Assembly: GCF_029892155.1 (NCBI RefSeq)
Contig: NZ_JARZAG010000043.1
Coordinates: 1-43,348, forward strand
Length of the DNA stretch: 43,348 bases
Source of the DNA: Kitasatospora sp. GAS204B
Lineage (GTDB): Bacteria; Actinomycetota; Actinomycetes; Streptomycetales; Streptomycetaceae
Direction: 5' to 3'
Both the position numbers and the translations under genes were made by a program. Position 1 is the stretch's first letter. The number at the start of each line of letters is the position of its first letter. A model generated the notes under the pieces. It was not told the DNA's origin. It did no database searches and saw only the letters and a list, made by a program, of their open reading frames with translations. Below, one piece after another: positions 14,895 to 22,638 of the stretch.

Positions 14895-16135
14895 GCGCCG
14901 CCGCGCCGCCGCTGGGCACCCAGGGGGCCGCCACCCCCACCCCCGTGGCGTCCTGGCCACGGGCGCGCGCGATCGCCGGCCGGGCTCCGGCGCGTCCGCT
15001 GCCCGCTGTCGAACGCGAGCTCGACGCCGCGCTCGGCCACACGCTGGCCGTCCCGCTGGCCGCGCTCACCGATCTGCCGGCCTTCGACACCTCCGCGATG
15101 GACGGCTGGGCGGTGGCCGGCCCGGGCCCGTGGCGGCTGGCCGGGAGGGTCCTGGCCGGGCGGACCCCGCCGCCGCTGGCCGACGGCTGGGCCACCGAGA
15201 TCGCCACCGGTGCCCAACTGCCGCCCGGCGCGACCGCGGTGCTGCGCCGCGAGCACGGCCGGGTCGAGCGCCCGGGCAGGGGCCCCGGCACGCTGCACTC
15301 GATGGTGCCCAGCGAGCCCGCGCCCGGCCAGGACGTCCGCCCGCGTGCTCAGGAGTGCCGCAGCGGCGAGGAGTTGCTGCCGGCCGGTACGCCGGTCACG
15401 GCGGCCGTCCTCGGCCTCGCCGCCGCCTGCGGCTACGACCGACTGGCGGTCCGTCGCCGCCCCACCGTCGAACTGCTGGTGCTCGGCGACGAGTTGCTGG
15501 AGTCCGGCCTGCCGGAGCCGGGGCTGGTCCGCGACGCGCTCGGCCCGCTGCTGCAGCCCTGGGTGGGCACGGCCGGTGCCGAGGTGCTGGGGCGGCGCAC
15601 GGTGCGGGACGACTTCGCGCTGCTGCGGGACGCGGTGCGGCACTCGCCGGCCGATGTGGTGGTCACCACCGGCGGTACGGCGTCCGGGCCGGTGGACTTC
15701 CTGCACGCGGCGCTGGCCGACTGCGGTGCCCGGCCGCTGGTGGACGGGGTGGCGGTCCGTCCCGGACACCCGATGCTGCTGGCCGAGCTGCCACCGGCTG
15801 GCCCCGACCGGCCGGTGCGTCATCTGGTCGGACTGCCCGGCAACCCGCTGGCCGCCGTGGCCGGCATGGTCACCCTGGCGCTGCCGCTGCTGGACGCGCT
15901 CGCCGGGCGCCCGACCGGCCCGGGCCGCATCGTGCGGACCGCCGCCGCGCTGCCCGGGCACCCCGCCGACACCCGGCTGCTGCCGGTGCGGCTGGGCGAG
16001 CGGGGTCCGGTGCCGCTGGCCTTCGACGGCCCGGCGATGCTGCGCGGCCTGGCGCTGGCCGAGGCGCTGGCCGTGGTCCCGCCGGGCGGTGTGGCGTCGG
16101 GCGAGCGGGTGGAACTGCTGGGCGTGCCGGGGTGA
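14891..16135 (+). CDS. moeA: Molybdopterin molybdenumtransferase
   Basis: The 414-residue protein has the MoeA layout: domain with LPAFDTSAMDGWAVAG, a flap with IATGAQLPPGATAVLRREHG, RAQECRSGEELLPAGTPV, and the MoCF-like domain with LLVLGDELL and VVTTGGTASGPVDFLHAAL, ending in GLPGNPLAAVAGMVTLALPLLDAL. It inserts molybdate into adenylylated molybdopterin. The start is GTG 14891, overlapping the DUF6457 stop. It converges on folD with only 12 bp between stop codons, leaving no room for a separate terminator outside the coding regions. Confidence 0.93.
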   Translation: MSAAAPPLGTQGAATPTPVASWPRARAIAGRAPARPLPAVERELDAALGHTLAVPLAALTDLPAFDTSAMDGWAVAGPGPWRLAGRVLAGRTPPPLADGWATEIATGAQLPPGATAVLRREHGRVERPGRGPGTLHSMVPSEPAPGQDVRPRAQECRSGEELLPAGTPVTAAVLGLAAACGYDRLAVRRRPTVELLVLGDELLESGLPEPGLVRDALGPLLQPWVGTAGAEVLGRRTVRDDFALLRDAVRHSPADVVVTTGGTASGPVDFLHAALADCGARPLVDGVAVRPGHPMLLAELPPAGPDRPVRHLVGLPGNPLAAVAGMVTLALPLLDALAGRPTGPGRIVRTAAALPGHPADTRLLPVRLGERGPVPLAFDGPAMLRGLALAEALAVVPPGGVASGERVELLGVPG

Positions 16136-16147
16136 GCGGGGTGGTGG

Positions 16148-16993
16148 TCAGCCGGCCCGGTCGGCGGCCAGCACCGTGTGCCGCAGCAGCAGCGCGGTGG
16201 TGACCGGACCCACGCCGCCCGGCACCGGGGTCAGCGCGCCCGCCCGTTCGGCGGCCTGCGGCGCCACGTCGCCCACCAGGCCGCCGTCCGGGGTGGGGTT
16301 GGTGCCCACGTCGATCACCACGGCGCCTGGGCGCACGTGGTCGGCCGTGATCAGCCCGGGTCGGCCCACCGCCGCGACCAGCACCTCGGCGCCGCTGGTC
16401 ACCGCCGCCAGGTCGGCGGTGCGCGAGTGGCAGACCGTCACCGTGGCGTCGCGGTCGAGCAGCAGGTGCGCGGCCGGCTTGCCGACCACCGTGGAGCGGC
16501 CCACCACCACGGCCTGACGGCCGCTCAGCGGCACCCGGTAGTGATCCAGCAGCGCGACCACGGCCTCGGCGGTGGCCGGGGCGAAGGCGGGCAGCCCGCT
16601 GGCCAGGCGGCCCAGCGAGAGCGGGTTGGCGCCGTCGACGTCCTTCTCGAAGGCGATCGCCGAGGCGAGCTCCTCCAGGGTGGTGCCGGGCGGCAGCGGG
16701 GTCTGCAGCATCAGTCCGTGCACCGCGTGGTCGGCGCTGAGTTCGGCCAGCCGGGCGCTGATCGCGTTCGGCTCGGCGTCCGGGCCCAGGTCGTGGACGG
16801 TGCACTCCAGGCCGGTCTTCTTGGCCGCGCGCACGATCGAACGGACGTACCAGGCGCTGGACTCGTCGGCCGTGGCGGTGACCACGGCCAGCTGTGGGCG
16901 CCGGCCGGCGGCGGCCAACTCCTCGGCGCGGGCGGCGGCTTCGGCCCGGATCGCGTTGGCCAGCTCGGTGCCGGAGAGCACGGTGGCGGTCAC
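16148..16993 (-). CDS. folD: FolD-like methylenetetrahydrofolate dehydrogenase lacking the catalytic Lys
   Basis: The 281-residue protein follows FolD throughout: HGLMLQTPLPPG (substrate Gln), FEKDVDGANPLSLGRL (substrate Asp), VVVGRSTVVGKPAAHLLLDRDATVTVCHS (NADP site) and DVAPQAAERAGALTPVPGGVGPVTTALLL. The usual YVxxK motif instead reads YVRSI (residues 49-53): the lysine needed for the cyclohydrolase step is isoleucine. In the human enzyme, substitutions at this lysine abolish cyclohydrolase and can spare dehydrogenase activity. The upstream fchA-like gene overlaps it by 4 bp and could supply the missing activity. The start is GTG 16993. Confidence 0.9.
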   Translation of the reverse strand: MTATVLSGTELANAIRAEAAARAEELAAAGRRPQLAVVTATADESSAWYVRSIVRAAKKTGLECTVHDLGPDAEPNAISARLAELSADHAVHGLMLQTPLPPGTTLEELASAIAFEKDVDGANPLSLGRLASGLPAFAPATAEAVVALLDHYRVPLSGRQAVVVGRSTVVGKPAAHLLLDRDATVTVCHSRTADLAAVTSGAEVLVAAVGRPGLITADHVRPGAVVIDVGTNPTPDGGLVGDVAPQAAERAGALTPVPGGVGPVTTALLLRHTVLAADRAG

Positions 16994-17610
16994 TTGGCCA
17001 GCTCCGCCCGGACGGCGGCGGTGACCCGCTCGGCGCGGGCGGCGATCTCGTCCACCCGGGCGGTGTCGGCCAGCAGCGCCTCGCGGGTGCGCTCCTCGCG
17101 GATGCCGGTCAGGTTGACCTCGACGTTGACCCGGGCGGTGGTGGCCGCCGCCCGGGCCGCCTCGGCGGCGGCGGCGATGTCGGTGATCACGTTGGGGTTG
17201 CCGATCGGCAGCAGGGTCTCGGCCAGTTCGACGATGTCCAGCGCGGCGGTGATCACCTCGGCCGGCGGGCGGGCGGCGCCGACCAGTGCCTGGGCGATCG
17301 CCGCCGTGCGGGCCGCCTTGGCCGCGTCGTCGTCCGTGGGCAGCCGGTAGGCGTCGGTGACGGCGGTGAAGGCGGCCGCGTCCTGCTCGGCCAGGGTCAG
17401 GGCCCGGCCGCGCAGCGTGTCGCTCTCCCGCAGGATCCGCTCCACCACCGGCTGGTGGGCGGCGTACTTCTCCCCGGTGCTGTAGCGGGCCACCATGGCC
17501 AGCAGCGCCGCCGCCTGAGCGGCGTGCAGCGCGGCCGACGCGCCGCCCCCCGGGGCGGGGACCCGATCGGCCAGGCGGTCCAGGAACTCGCTGATTGTGT
17601 CGTCGCGCAC
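16990..17610 (-). CDS. fchA: FchA/cyclodeaminase-family protein (probable methenyl-THF cyclohydrolase)
   Basis: The 206-residue protein (VRDDTISEFLDRLADRVPAPGGGASAALHAAQAAALLAMVARYS) belongs to the formiminotetrahydrofolate cyclodeaminase / FchA family, recognised by the PAPGGG turn, the acidic AEQDAAAFTAV helix and NPNVITDIAAAAEAARAAATTARVNVEVNL. Members act as cyclodeaminases or as methenyl-H4folate cyclohydrolases. GTG 17610 after AAGGAAGAGCC fits the family start; a longer reading adds an unrelated leader. Its coupling to a FolD that lacks the cyclohydrolase lysine favours the cyclohydrolase role. Confidence 0.88.
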   Translation of the reverse strand: MRDDTISEFLDRLADRVPAPGGGASAALHAAQAAALLAMVARYSTGEKYAAHQPVVERILRESDTLRGRALTLAEQDAAAFTAVTDAYRLPTDDDAAKAARTAAIAQALVGAARPPAEVITAALDIVELAETLLPIGNPNVITDIAAAAEAARAAATTARVNVEVNLTGIREERTREALLADTARVDEIAARAERVTAAVRAELAK

Positions 17611-17729
17611 GGCGGCTCTTCCTTGCAGGGGGGTCGGTAGGGCGCATTCTCGCATAGCTGATCGACCGTCAGATGGCGGCTCGGCACGGTGGCGAGGCCG
17701 TTCGGTGAACCGCGGCCCTTGACGTCTCA

Positions 17730-17745
17730 AGAGGTCTAGTCCATC
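17730..17745. promoter_or_regulatory. Candidate DasR operator (dre-like site)
   Basis: AGAGGTCTAGTCCATC shares the core GGTCTAGnCCA with the Streptomyces dre consensus AGTGGTCTAGACCACT. A TTGACG element lies at 17719-17724. The site is 51 bp upstream of a secreted protein with chitinase-like accessory domains, so control by N-acetylglucosamine status via DasR is plausible. Confidence 0.6.
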
Positions 17746-17795
17746 GTCGTGACGGTACGCGTCGCATCGCCCTGCCGCCCCCACCGGAGGACTCT

Positions 17796-19871
17796 GTGCG
17801 CAAGCTCAACTCTGCCGTTTCCGTGATCAGTTCGGCTGCCCTGCTGGCCGGCGGACTGCTCGCGCTGGCCGCTCCCGCGCGGGCCGACGGCACCGATCCG
17901 GTGGTCAACTCCGGGTTCGAGACCGGTGATCTGACCGGCTGGAGCTGCGATCCGGGAACCGGCGCCGTGGTCGGCTCCCCGGTCCACTCCGGCGCGCACG
18001 CGCTGGCCGGCGCGGCCACCGCGAGCGACGACGCGCAGTGCACCCAGACCGTCGCCGTCCAGCCGAACTCGACGTACACGCTCTCGGCATACGTCCAGGG
18101 CAGCTACGTCTACCTGGGCGCCACCGACCACAGCTCGACCTGGACGCCGAGCACCAACGGCTGGCAGCAGCTGACCACCAGCTTCAGCACGGACGCCTCG
18201 ACCACCTCGGTCACCCTCTACCTGCACGGCTGGTACGGCCAGGGCACGTACTTCGCCGACGACGTCTCGCTGACCGGTCCCGGTGGCGGCCCCGCGCAGA
18301 GCCCGGCCACCCCCGCCGGGCTGACCGTCGCGGCCACCACCGCGTCCTCGATCTCGCTGGCCTGGACCGAGCCGTCCACCGGCTCCACCGCCACCTCGTA
18401 CCAGGTCGGCGAGGGCTCGACGGTGGTCGCCACCAGCGGCTCCACCACGGCGACCGTGTCCGGCCTGGCCGCCGGCAGCAGCCACACCTACACCGTCACC
18501 GCGCTCGACGCGGCCGGCCACGCGTCGGCGCCGAGCGCCCCGGTGAGCGGGGTGACGCAGACCAGCGGCGGTGGCCCGGGCGGCGGTTCCAGCTGGCACC
18601 CGTCCTACCTGTCGATCGGCAGCGTCTACACCCCCGGCGGCAACGTGGACGGCTTCTTCAGCGGCCTCGCGACGCACGGCAAGCTGCCGGACTACGGATA
18701 TGAATATCTGACCGGCGACGACCTGTTGAACTGGGCGGCGACCACCACGACCATGGTCCAGCACTCCGAGCAGCTGGGCATGACTCCGGTGATGGTCGAG
18801 TACGGGATGAACGGCAACGTCGACGGCACCGGCGTCGACTACACCAACATGCAGAGCGCGAGCTGGCTGACCTCGTACTTCCAGGCGCTGAAGAACGCCG
18901 CCACGGCGGCGAACGCGGCCGCGCCCGGCAAGCCGGTGGGCTGGGTGATCGAGCCCGACATGCTGGGCTACCTGCAGCAGAACTACGCCGCCCAGTACGG
19001 CGGTGACGCGTCGAAGTTCCCGGCCGCCACCAGCGCCGCGTACGCCGCCGGCGTGCTGAGCAGCGGCAGCGATCCGGCGTTCGGCGACAGCCTCAAGGGC
19101 CTGGTCGAGGCGATCGGTTACACCGTCAAGAAGTACGACCCCGCGGCCTTCCTGGGCTGGCAGGTCAACACCTGGGGCGTGCGGGACGCGCTCAAGGACA
19201 CCGACACCATGGGCTGGACGGCGGGCCGCCAGTCGGTCGCCTCGACCGGCGACCAGGTGGCCGCCTTCCTGAAGAGCGCGGACATCGGCTACCGGGCCGA
19301 CTTCGTCGCCTTCGACCAGTGGGGCCAGGACTTCGGCATCCTGCGCGACCCGAACCCCGCCGCCGACGTGCGGTACCTGAACGCGGCGCACTGGAGCAAC
19401 TACCTGCTCTACGTGCAGACGATCCGTCAGTCGCTCGGCCTGCCGGCGGTGCTCTGGCAGATCGCGGTCGGCCACCTCAACTCCACGCACACGCCGAGCC
19501 CCGGCTACTTCAACGCCTCCGGCAGCTTCCCCGACCTGGACAACACCACCGCCGAGCAGAACGAGGACTCCGCCTCGACCTTCTTCTACGGCGACTCCTT
19601 CACCTCCAGCGGCAACAACCTCGCCTTCTACGGCAGCAATCCGGGCGCCGACCCGAAGGTCTCGGTCAGCGGATCGACCGTCACCTGGGGCTCCCACCTG
19701 CCGGAGGCCGCCGCGGCGGGCGTGGTGGCGGTCCTGTTCGGCGCGGGCACCGGGACCAGCACCTACGGCGTGCCGGAGACCTCGGGCACCGACCAGAGCG
19801 GGCCCGGCGACTTCGGCTACTGGGCCACCCGGACCCAGTCCTACCTGGCGGCACCGACCCCACTGCCGTAG
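17796..19871 (+). CDS. Secreted CBM-Fn3 protein with an unassigned catalytic-like domain
   Basis: The 691-residue protein has a signal peptide ending ALAAPARA (residues 1-27). Next are a beta-sandwich carbohydrate-binding module (about 30-165, NSGFETGDLTGWSCDPGTG...TSVTLYLHGWYGQGTYFADDVSL) of the type found at the front of Streptomyces chitinases, and a fibronectin III domain (about 170-255). The 430-residue C-terminal domain has no GH18 DxxDxDxE or GH19 motif. It is rich in aromatic and acidic residues (WVIEPDMLGYL, VAFDQWGQDF, LWQIAVGHLN), which suggests a TIM-barrel glycosidase of another family. The GTG start follows CCGGAGGACTCT. A dre-like operator lies upstream. Confidence 0.85.
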   Translation: MRKLNSAVSVISSAALLAGGLLALAAPARADGTDPVVNSGFETGDLTGWSCDPGTGAVVGSPVHSGAHALAGAATASDDAQCTQTVAVQPNSTYTLSAYVQGSYVYLGATDHSSTWTPSTNGWQQLTTSFSTDASTTSVTLYLHGWYGQGTYFADDVSLTGPGGGPAQSPATPAGLTVAATTASSISLAWTEPSTGSTATSYQVGEGSTVVATSGSTTATVSGLAAGSSHTYTVTALDAAGHASAPSAPVSGVTQTSGGGPGGGSSWHPSYLSIGSVYTPGGNVDGFFSGLATHGKLPDYGYEYLTGDDLLNWAATTTTMVQHSEQLGMTPVMVEYGMNGNVDGTGVDYTNMQSASWLTSYFQALKNAATAANAAAPGKPVGWVIEPDMLGYLQQNYAAQYGGDASKFPAATSAAYAAGVLSSGSDPAFGDSLKGLVEAIGYTVKKYDPAAFLGWQVNTWGVRDALKDTDTMGWTAGRQSVASTGDQVAAFLKSADIGYRADFVAFDQWGQDFGILRDPNPAADVRYLNAAHWSNYLLYVQTIRQSLGLPAVLWQIAVGHLNSTHTPSPGYFNASGSFPDLDNTTAEQNEDSASTFFYGDSFTSSGNNLAFYGSNPGADPKVSVSGSTVTWGSHLPEAAAAGVVAVLFGAGTGTSTYGVPETSGTDQSGPGDFGYWATRTQSYLAAPTPLP

Positions 19872-19938
19872 GACAGGCCCTGACTTCCAGCGGGTGGCGA
19901 TCGGCCCGCTCGCGGGGTGCGCCGAGTAGCGTCGAGCC

Positions 19939-20916
19939 ATGTACGCATTCACGATTCCCCAGCCGGGCGGGCCCGAGGCGCTGACCTGGACCAAGGTCGA
20001 CGATCCGGTGCCCGGCGAGGGCGAGGTGCTGGTCGAGGTGGCCGCCACCGCCGTCAACCGCGCCGACCTGTTGCAACGTCAGGGCAACTACAGCCCGCCG
20101 CCGGGAGCCTCGCCCTACCCCGGCCTGGAGTGCTCGGGCCGGATCGTCGCGCTCGGGGCCGGGGTGGCCGGCTGGGCGGTGGGCGACGAGGTCTGCGCCC
20201 TGCTGGCGGGCGGCGGTTACGCGGAGCAGGTGGCCGTGCCGGTGGGCCAGTTGCTGCCGATCCCACGCGGGTTGGGGCTGGTCGCCGCCGCGGCGCTGCC
20301 CGAGGTCACCGCGACGGTCTGGTCGAACGTGTTCATGGTGGCGCACCTGCGGCCGGGGGACACGCTGCTGCTGCACGGCGGCGCCAGCGGGATCGGGACG
20401 ATGGCGACGCAGCTCGGCAAGGCGGTGGGCGCGAAGGTGATCGTGACCGCCGGCAGCGCGAAGAAGCTGGCGCGGTGCGCGGAGCTGGGCGCGGACGTCG
20501 GGGTGAACTACCGCGAGCAGGACTTCGTGGAGGTGGTGAGGGAGGCCACCGGCGGGCACGGGGCCGACGTGGTCCTGGACATCATGGGGGCGAAGTACCT
20601 GCAGCGGAACCTGGACGCGCTGGCGGTCAGCGGGCGGTTGGTGATCATCGGCCTGCAGGGCGGGGTGAAGGCCGAGGTCGACCTCGCCACCCTGCTGCGC
20701 AAGCGGGCCGCGGTGGTGGCGACGTCGCTGCGGCCGCGTCCGCTGGCGGAGAAGGCGGCGATCGTGGCGGCGGTGCGCGAGCACGTCTGGCCGTTGATCG
20801 AGTCGGGGGTGGTGAAGCCGGTGATCGACCGGGTGCTGCCGTTGACGGAGGCGGCGCAGGCGCACCGGGCGCTGGAGGCGGGGGAGCAGGTGGGGAAGGT
20901 CGTGCTGCAGGTCTGA
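19939..20916 (+). CDS. Zinc-independent NADPH:quinone oxidoreductase (MDR superfamily)
   Basis: The 325-residue protein (MYAFTIPQPGGPEALTWTKVDDP) has a GroES-like N-domain with VNRADLLQRQGNYSPPPGASPYPGLECSGRI and a Rossmann NADPH domain with LLHGGASGIGTMATQLGKAVGAKVIVTAGSAKK. It ends EQVGKVVLQV. Zinc ligands of alcohol dehydrogenases are absent, which fits the TED2/PIG3-like quinone reductase group. It stands alone, followed by a strong hairpin, and marks the right edge of the non-cluster region. Confidence 0.92.
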   Translation: MYAFTIPQPGGPEALTWTKVDDPVPGEGEVLVEVAATAVNRADLLQRQGNYSPPPGASPYPGLECSGRIVALGAGVAGWAVGDEVCALLAGGGYAEQVAVPVGQLLPIPRGLGLVAAAALPEVTATVWSNVFMVAHLRPGDTLLLHGGASGIGTMATQLGKAVGAKVIVTAGSAKKLARCAELGADVGVNYREQDFVEVVREATGGHGADVVLDIMGAKYLQRNLDALAVSGRLVIIGLQGGVKAEVDLATLLRKRAAVVATSLRPRPLAEKAAIVAAVREHVWPLIESGVVKPVIDRVLPLTEAAQAHRALEAGEQVGKVVLQV

Positions 20917-20946
20917 GGAACCACCGCGGCCGCGGCCCGCGTTCTC

Positions 20947-20974
20947 GCGGCGCCGGAGCAGGGTCCGGCGCCGC
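20947..20974. terminator. Terminator hairpin between quinone reductase and regulator gene
   Basis: GCGGCGCCGGA (20947-20957) and TCCGGCGCCGC (20964-20974) form a perfect 11-bp stem with a GCAGGG loop between two converging genes, so it can serve both. Confidence 0.75.
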
Positions 20975-21016
20975 TCGCGGCCAGGGGGGCGCTGGGGCTT
21001 GTCCGCCGAAGCGGGC

Positions 21017-22084
21017 TCAGTCGTCCAGCCACCCGTTCTGCCGTGCGTAGCTGCCCGCCTGGAAGCGGCTCTCGGCACCGAGCTCGTTCATCAGGTCGGT
21101 GACGTGCCTGCGGTAGGTGCTGGTCGACATCGACAGTCGCCGGGCCGCCAGGTCGTCCTTCATCCCCGACTCGAGCAACCGCACGATGGACCGCCGCAGT
21201 TCGTCCTTGGCGGAGCCGTAGCCCATGCCGCTCGGCGCCGCCTTGAAGGGCAGTCCGGATTCCCAACTGCTCTCCCAGGCCCGGTAGAGGTGGCCGACCA
21301 GAGCCGGTTCCCGAATGGCGATCGCACCGTTCCCGGGGGAGCTCTTTCCGTCGGCGATGACCGCGACCTCCTGGTCGAAGAAGAGAATTCGATCCGAGAT
21401 ATGACTGGTGGTCCGCACCTGTGCGCCCATCGCCGTCATCCGGGCCAGATGCTGCTGCATGTACTGATGCGCCAATACCGAATGCGGGTAGAGGGTACGC
21501 ATTGCGACGCCGCGATTAATGACTCGGGCGGTGCGGGCGACCCCCTCCTCCAGGGCCTGTGGCGAGGCCAGTTGAGGATGGGCCGCCGCCGCTTCGACGC
21601 GGGCGCTCGCGGAAAGCCGCTCCAGGGTGGAACGGACGGTGTCCGGCAGGGTCAGATATTCGATGCCGTTCTGCATCGAATGGCCCTGCCAGGACTCGTC
21701 GAACACCGGCTTGAGGGCCATTACATGGCTTTTCAACCGTTCCGCCGCACGATGTCGCTCCCGAATCGCGGCCTCGATCGGACCGGTCAGGTGAGCCGCC
21801 GCGGCATCCGGGCTGCAGGGCGTGTAGCTGGCGGAGCGCGTTTCGCCGGAGTTGTCGGGACCGTCCCCGCTCTCCCCTTCGTCGCCTTCCTCCCGTTCGT
21901 GACGCAGCAGGTGGAGGCTGGTGAGATCGGCCACCGCCGCGTCCACCGCCGCCATCGGCACCGCCAGCCGGAGGGCGGCTTTCGCCGGATCCAGCCGGCC
22001 CCGCTCGAGGGCCCATCGGTAGAGGGCCAGATGCAGCTCTCCCAAAGGGGGAGGTTCGCTCCCCACTGAGGTCGGTTTGGTCAT
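21017..22084 (-). CDS. TrmB/LuxR-like helix-turn-helix regulator, probably cluster-situated
   Basis: The 355-residue protein has an N-terminal winged-helix-like part (LALYRWALERGRLDPAKAALRLAVPMAAVDAAVADLTSLHLLR, TrmB-like), a helical linker, and a middle domain with GVAMRTLYPHSVLAHQYMQQHLARMTAMGAQVRTTSHISDRILFFDQEVAVIAD that resembles the phospholipase D-like sensor fold of this family. A LuxR-type HTH ends the protein (SIVRLLESGMKDDLAARRLSMSTSTYRRHVTDLMNELGAESRFQAGSYARQNGWL). It faces a secreted peptide gene across a 160-bp gap holding a palindrome. It probably controls the AmCP cluster. The ligand is unknown; a peptide is one possibility. Confidence 0.85.
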   Translation of the reverse strand: MTKPTSVGSEPPPLGELHLALYRWALERGRLDPAKAALRLAVPMAAVDAAVADLTSLHLLRHEREEGDEGESGDGPDNSGETRSASYTPCSPDAAAAHLTGPIEAAIRERHRAAERLKSHVMALKPVFDESWQGHSMQNGIEYLTLPDTVRSTLERLSASARVEAAAAHPQLASPQALEEGVARTARVINRGVAMRTLYPHSVLAHQYMQQHLARMTAMGAQVRTTSHISDRILFFDQEVAVIADGKSSPGNGAIAIREPALVGHLYRAWESSWESGLPFKAAPSGMGYGSAKDELRRSIVRLLESGMKDDLAARRLSMSTSTYRRHVTDLMNELGAESRFQAGSYARQNGWLDD

Positions 22085-22141
22085 CTTCGTGCCGTTCGTC
22101 GGTGAGTGGTAGTCACCTGCAAGTTCTTATCACCGGTAACC

Positions 22142-22155
22142 CCCTGGCGCCAGGG
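22142..22155. promoter_or_regulatory. Palindrome in the regulator/peptide intergenic region
   Basis: CCCTGGCGCCAGGG is a perfect 14-bp palindrome, and GGCAC/GTGCC (22167-22180) forms a second inverted repeat nearby. They sit between the divergent regulator (start 22084) and the peptide gene (start 22245), where an operator for the LuxR-like protein would be expected. Confidence 0.45.
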
Positions 22156-22244
22156 AGGTGCGGCGAGGCACGGTTGTGCCAACGCAGCAAAGGCGCCGGC
22201 TGGCAGGGAATCGGCCGGTGCAACGGTACTCAGGGGGAGTCACA

Positions 22245-22409
22245 GTGAAGCTCAAGTTTGCCATTATGGCCGTTTTTTCCGCTCTTTCTCTCGCGGTTGT
22301 CCTCGCCGCCCAGCCGTCCTCGGCGGTGACCGTTTCGGCCACCACGTCGCCGGTTGTGGCCGCCACCGCGTCGGCGCCCGTGCTGCCCAACGACCTTACT
22401 TGGCCGTAG
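22245..22409 (+). CDS. Small secreted peptide, 54 residues
   Basis: GTG 22245 follows CAGGGGGAGTCACA. The product has an N-terminal MKLK, a hydrophobic core (FAIMAVFSALSLAVVLAA) and a likely signal-peptidase site after QPSSA, leaving a short mature peptide VTVSATTSPVVAATASAPVLPNDLTWP. The tail is Thr/Ser/Ala/Val-rich and ends PNDLTWP. I do not recognise a characterised family. It is the first gene of the rightward unit and is divergent from a TrmB/LuxR-like regulator, the arrangement expected for a signalling peptide and its receptor; that role is inference. It could instead be a leader or RiPP precursor. Confidence 0.7.
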   Translation: MKLKFAIMAVFSALSLAVVLAAQPSSAVTVSATTSPVVAATASAPVLPNDLTWP

Positions 22410-22440
22410 TCCCCGGCCGGACGCCGACCAGGAGGCGCAG

Positions 22441-22638
22441 ATGATTCCGGTCAGGTTCGCGGCATCAGGAACAGAAAGCGATTGCTTGATGCACTGCACG
22501 GCTTCCGACTGTTCGGACGTGTGTTACCTCGACCTCTACAACCGCGTCAGCGCGGCTCGTTCGACGCAGGACGTGCGCTGGGCGGCGGACCGCCCGGAGC
22601 CCGCGGCGCCGACCCGACGCGTCGGGACGGCGGCATGA
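22441..22638 (+). CDS. Small tetra-cysteine protein coupled to the next gene
   Basis: ATG 22441 follows a strong GGAGG (22431-22435). The 65-residue product has four cysteines at 15, 19, 24 and 28 (DCLMHCTASDCSDVCYLDLY), spaced C-x3-C-x4-C-x3-C, and a basic, Pro-rich tail. Its TGA overlaps the ATG of the next gene (ATGA at 22635-22638), so the two are translationally coupled. No family was recognised. It may bind a metal, serve as a peptide substrate, or simply be a coupling leader. The ribosome-binding site and overlap are the evidence that it is real. Confidence 0.6.
   Translation: MIPVRFAASGTESDCLMHCTASDCSDVCYLDLYNRVSAARSTQDVRWAADRPEPAAPTRRVGTAA

Noticed and set aside
17736..20057. 773-residue minus-strand open frame over the secreted protein gene
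   Set aside because: The plus strand has a signal peptide, CBM and Fn3 domain. The antisense translation is low-complexity Gly/Val/Arg/His with no family signature.
22482..22634. Longer N-terminus for the FemAB-like protein, starting at 22482
   Set aside because: The extra 51 residues are Arg/Gly-rich and lie in the frame shadow of the tetra-cysteine ORF, whose stop overlaps the better start at 22635.
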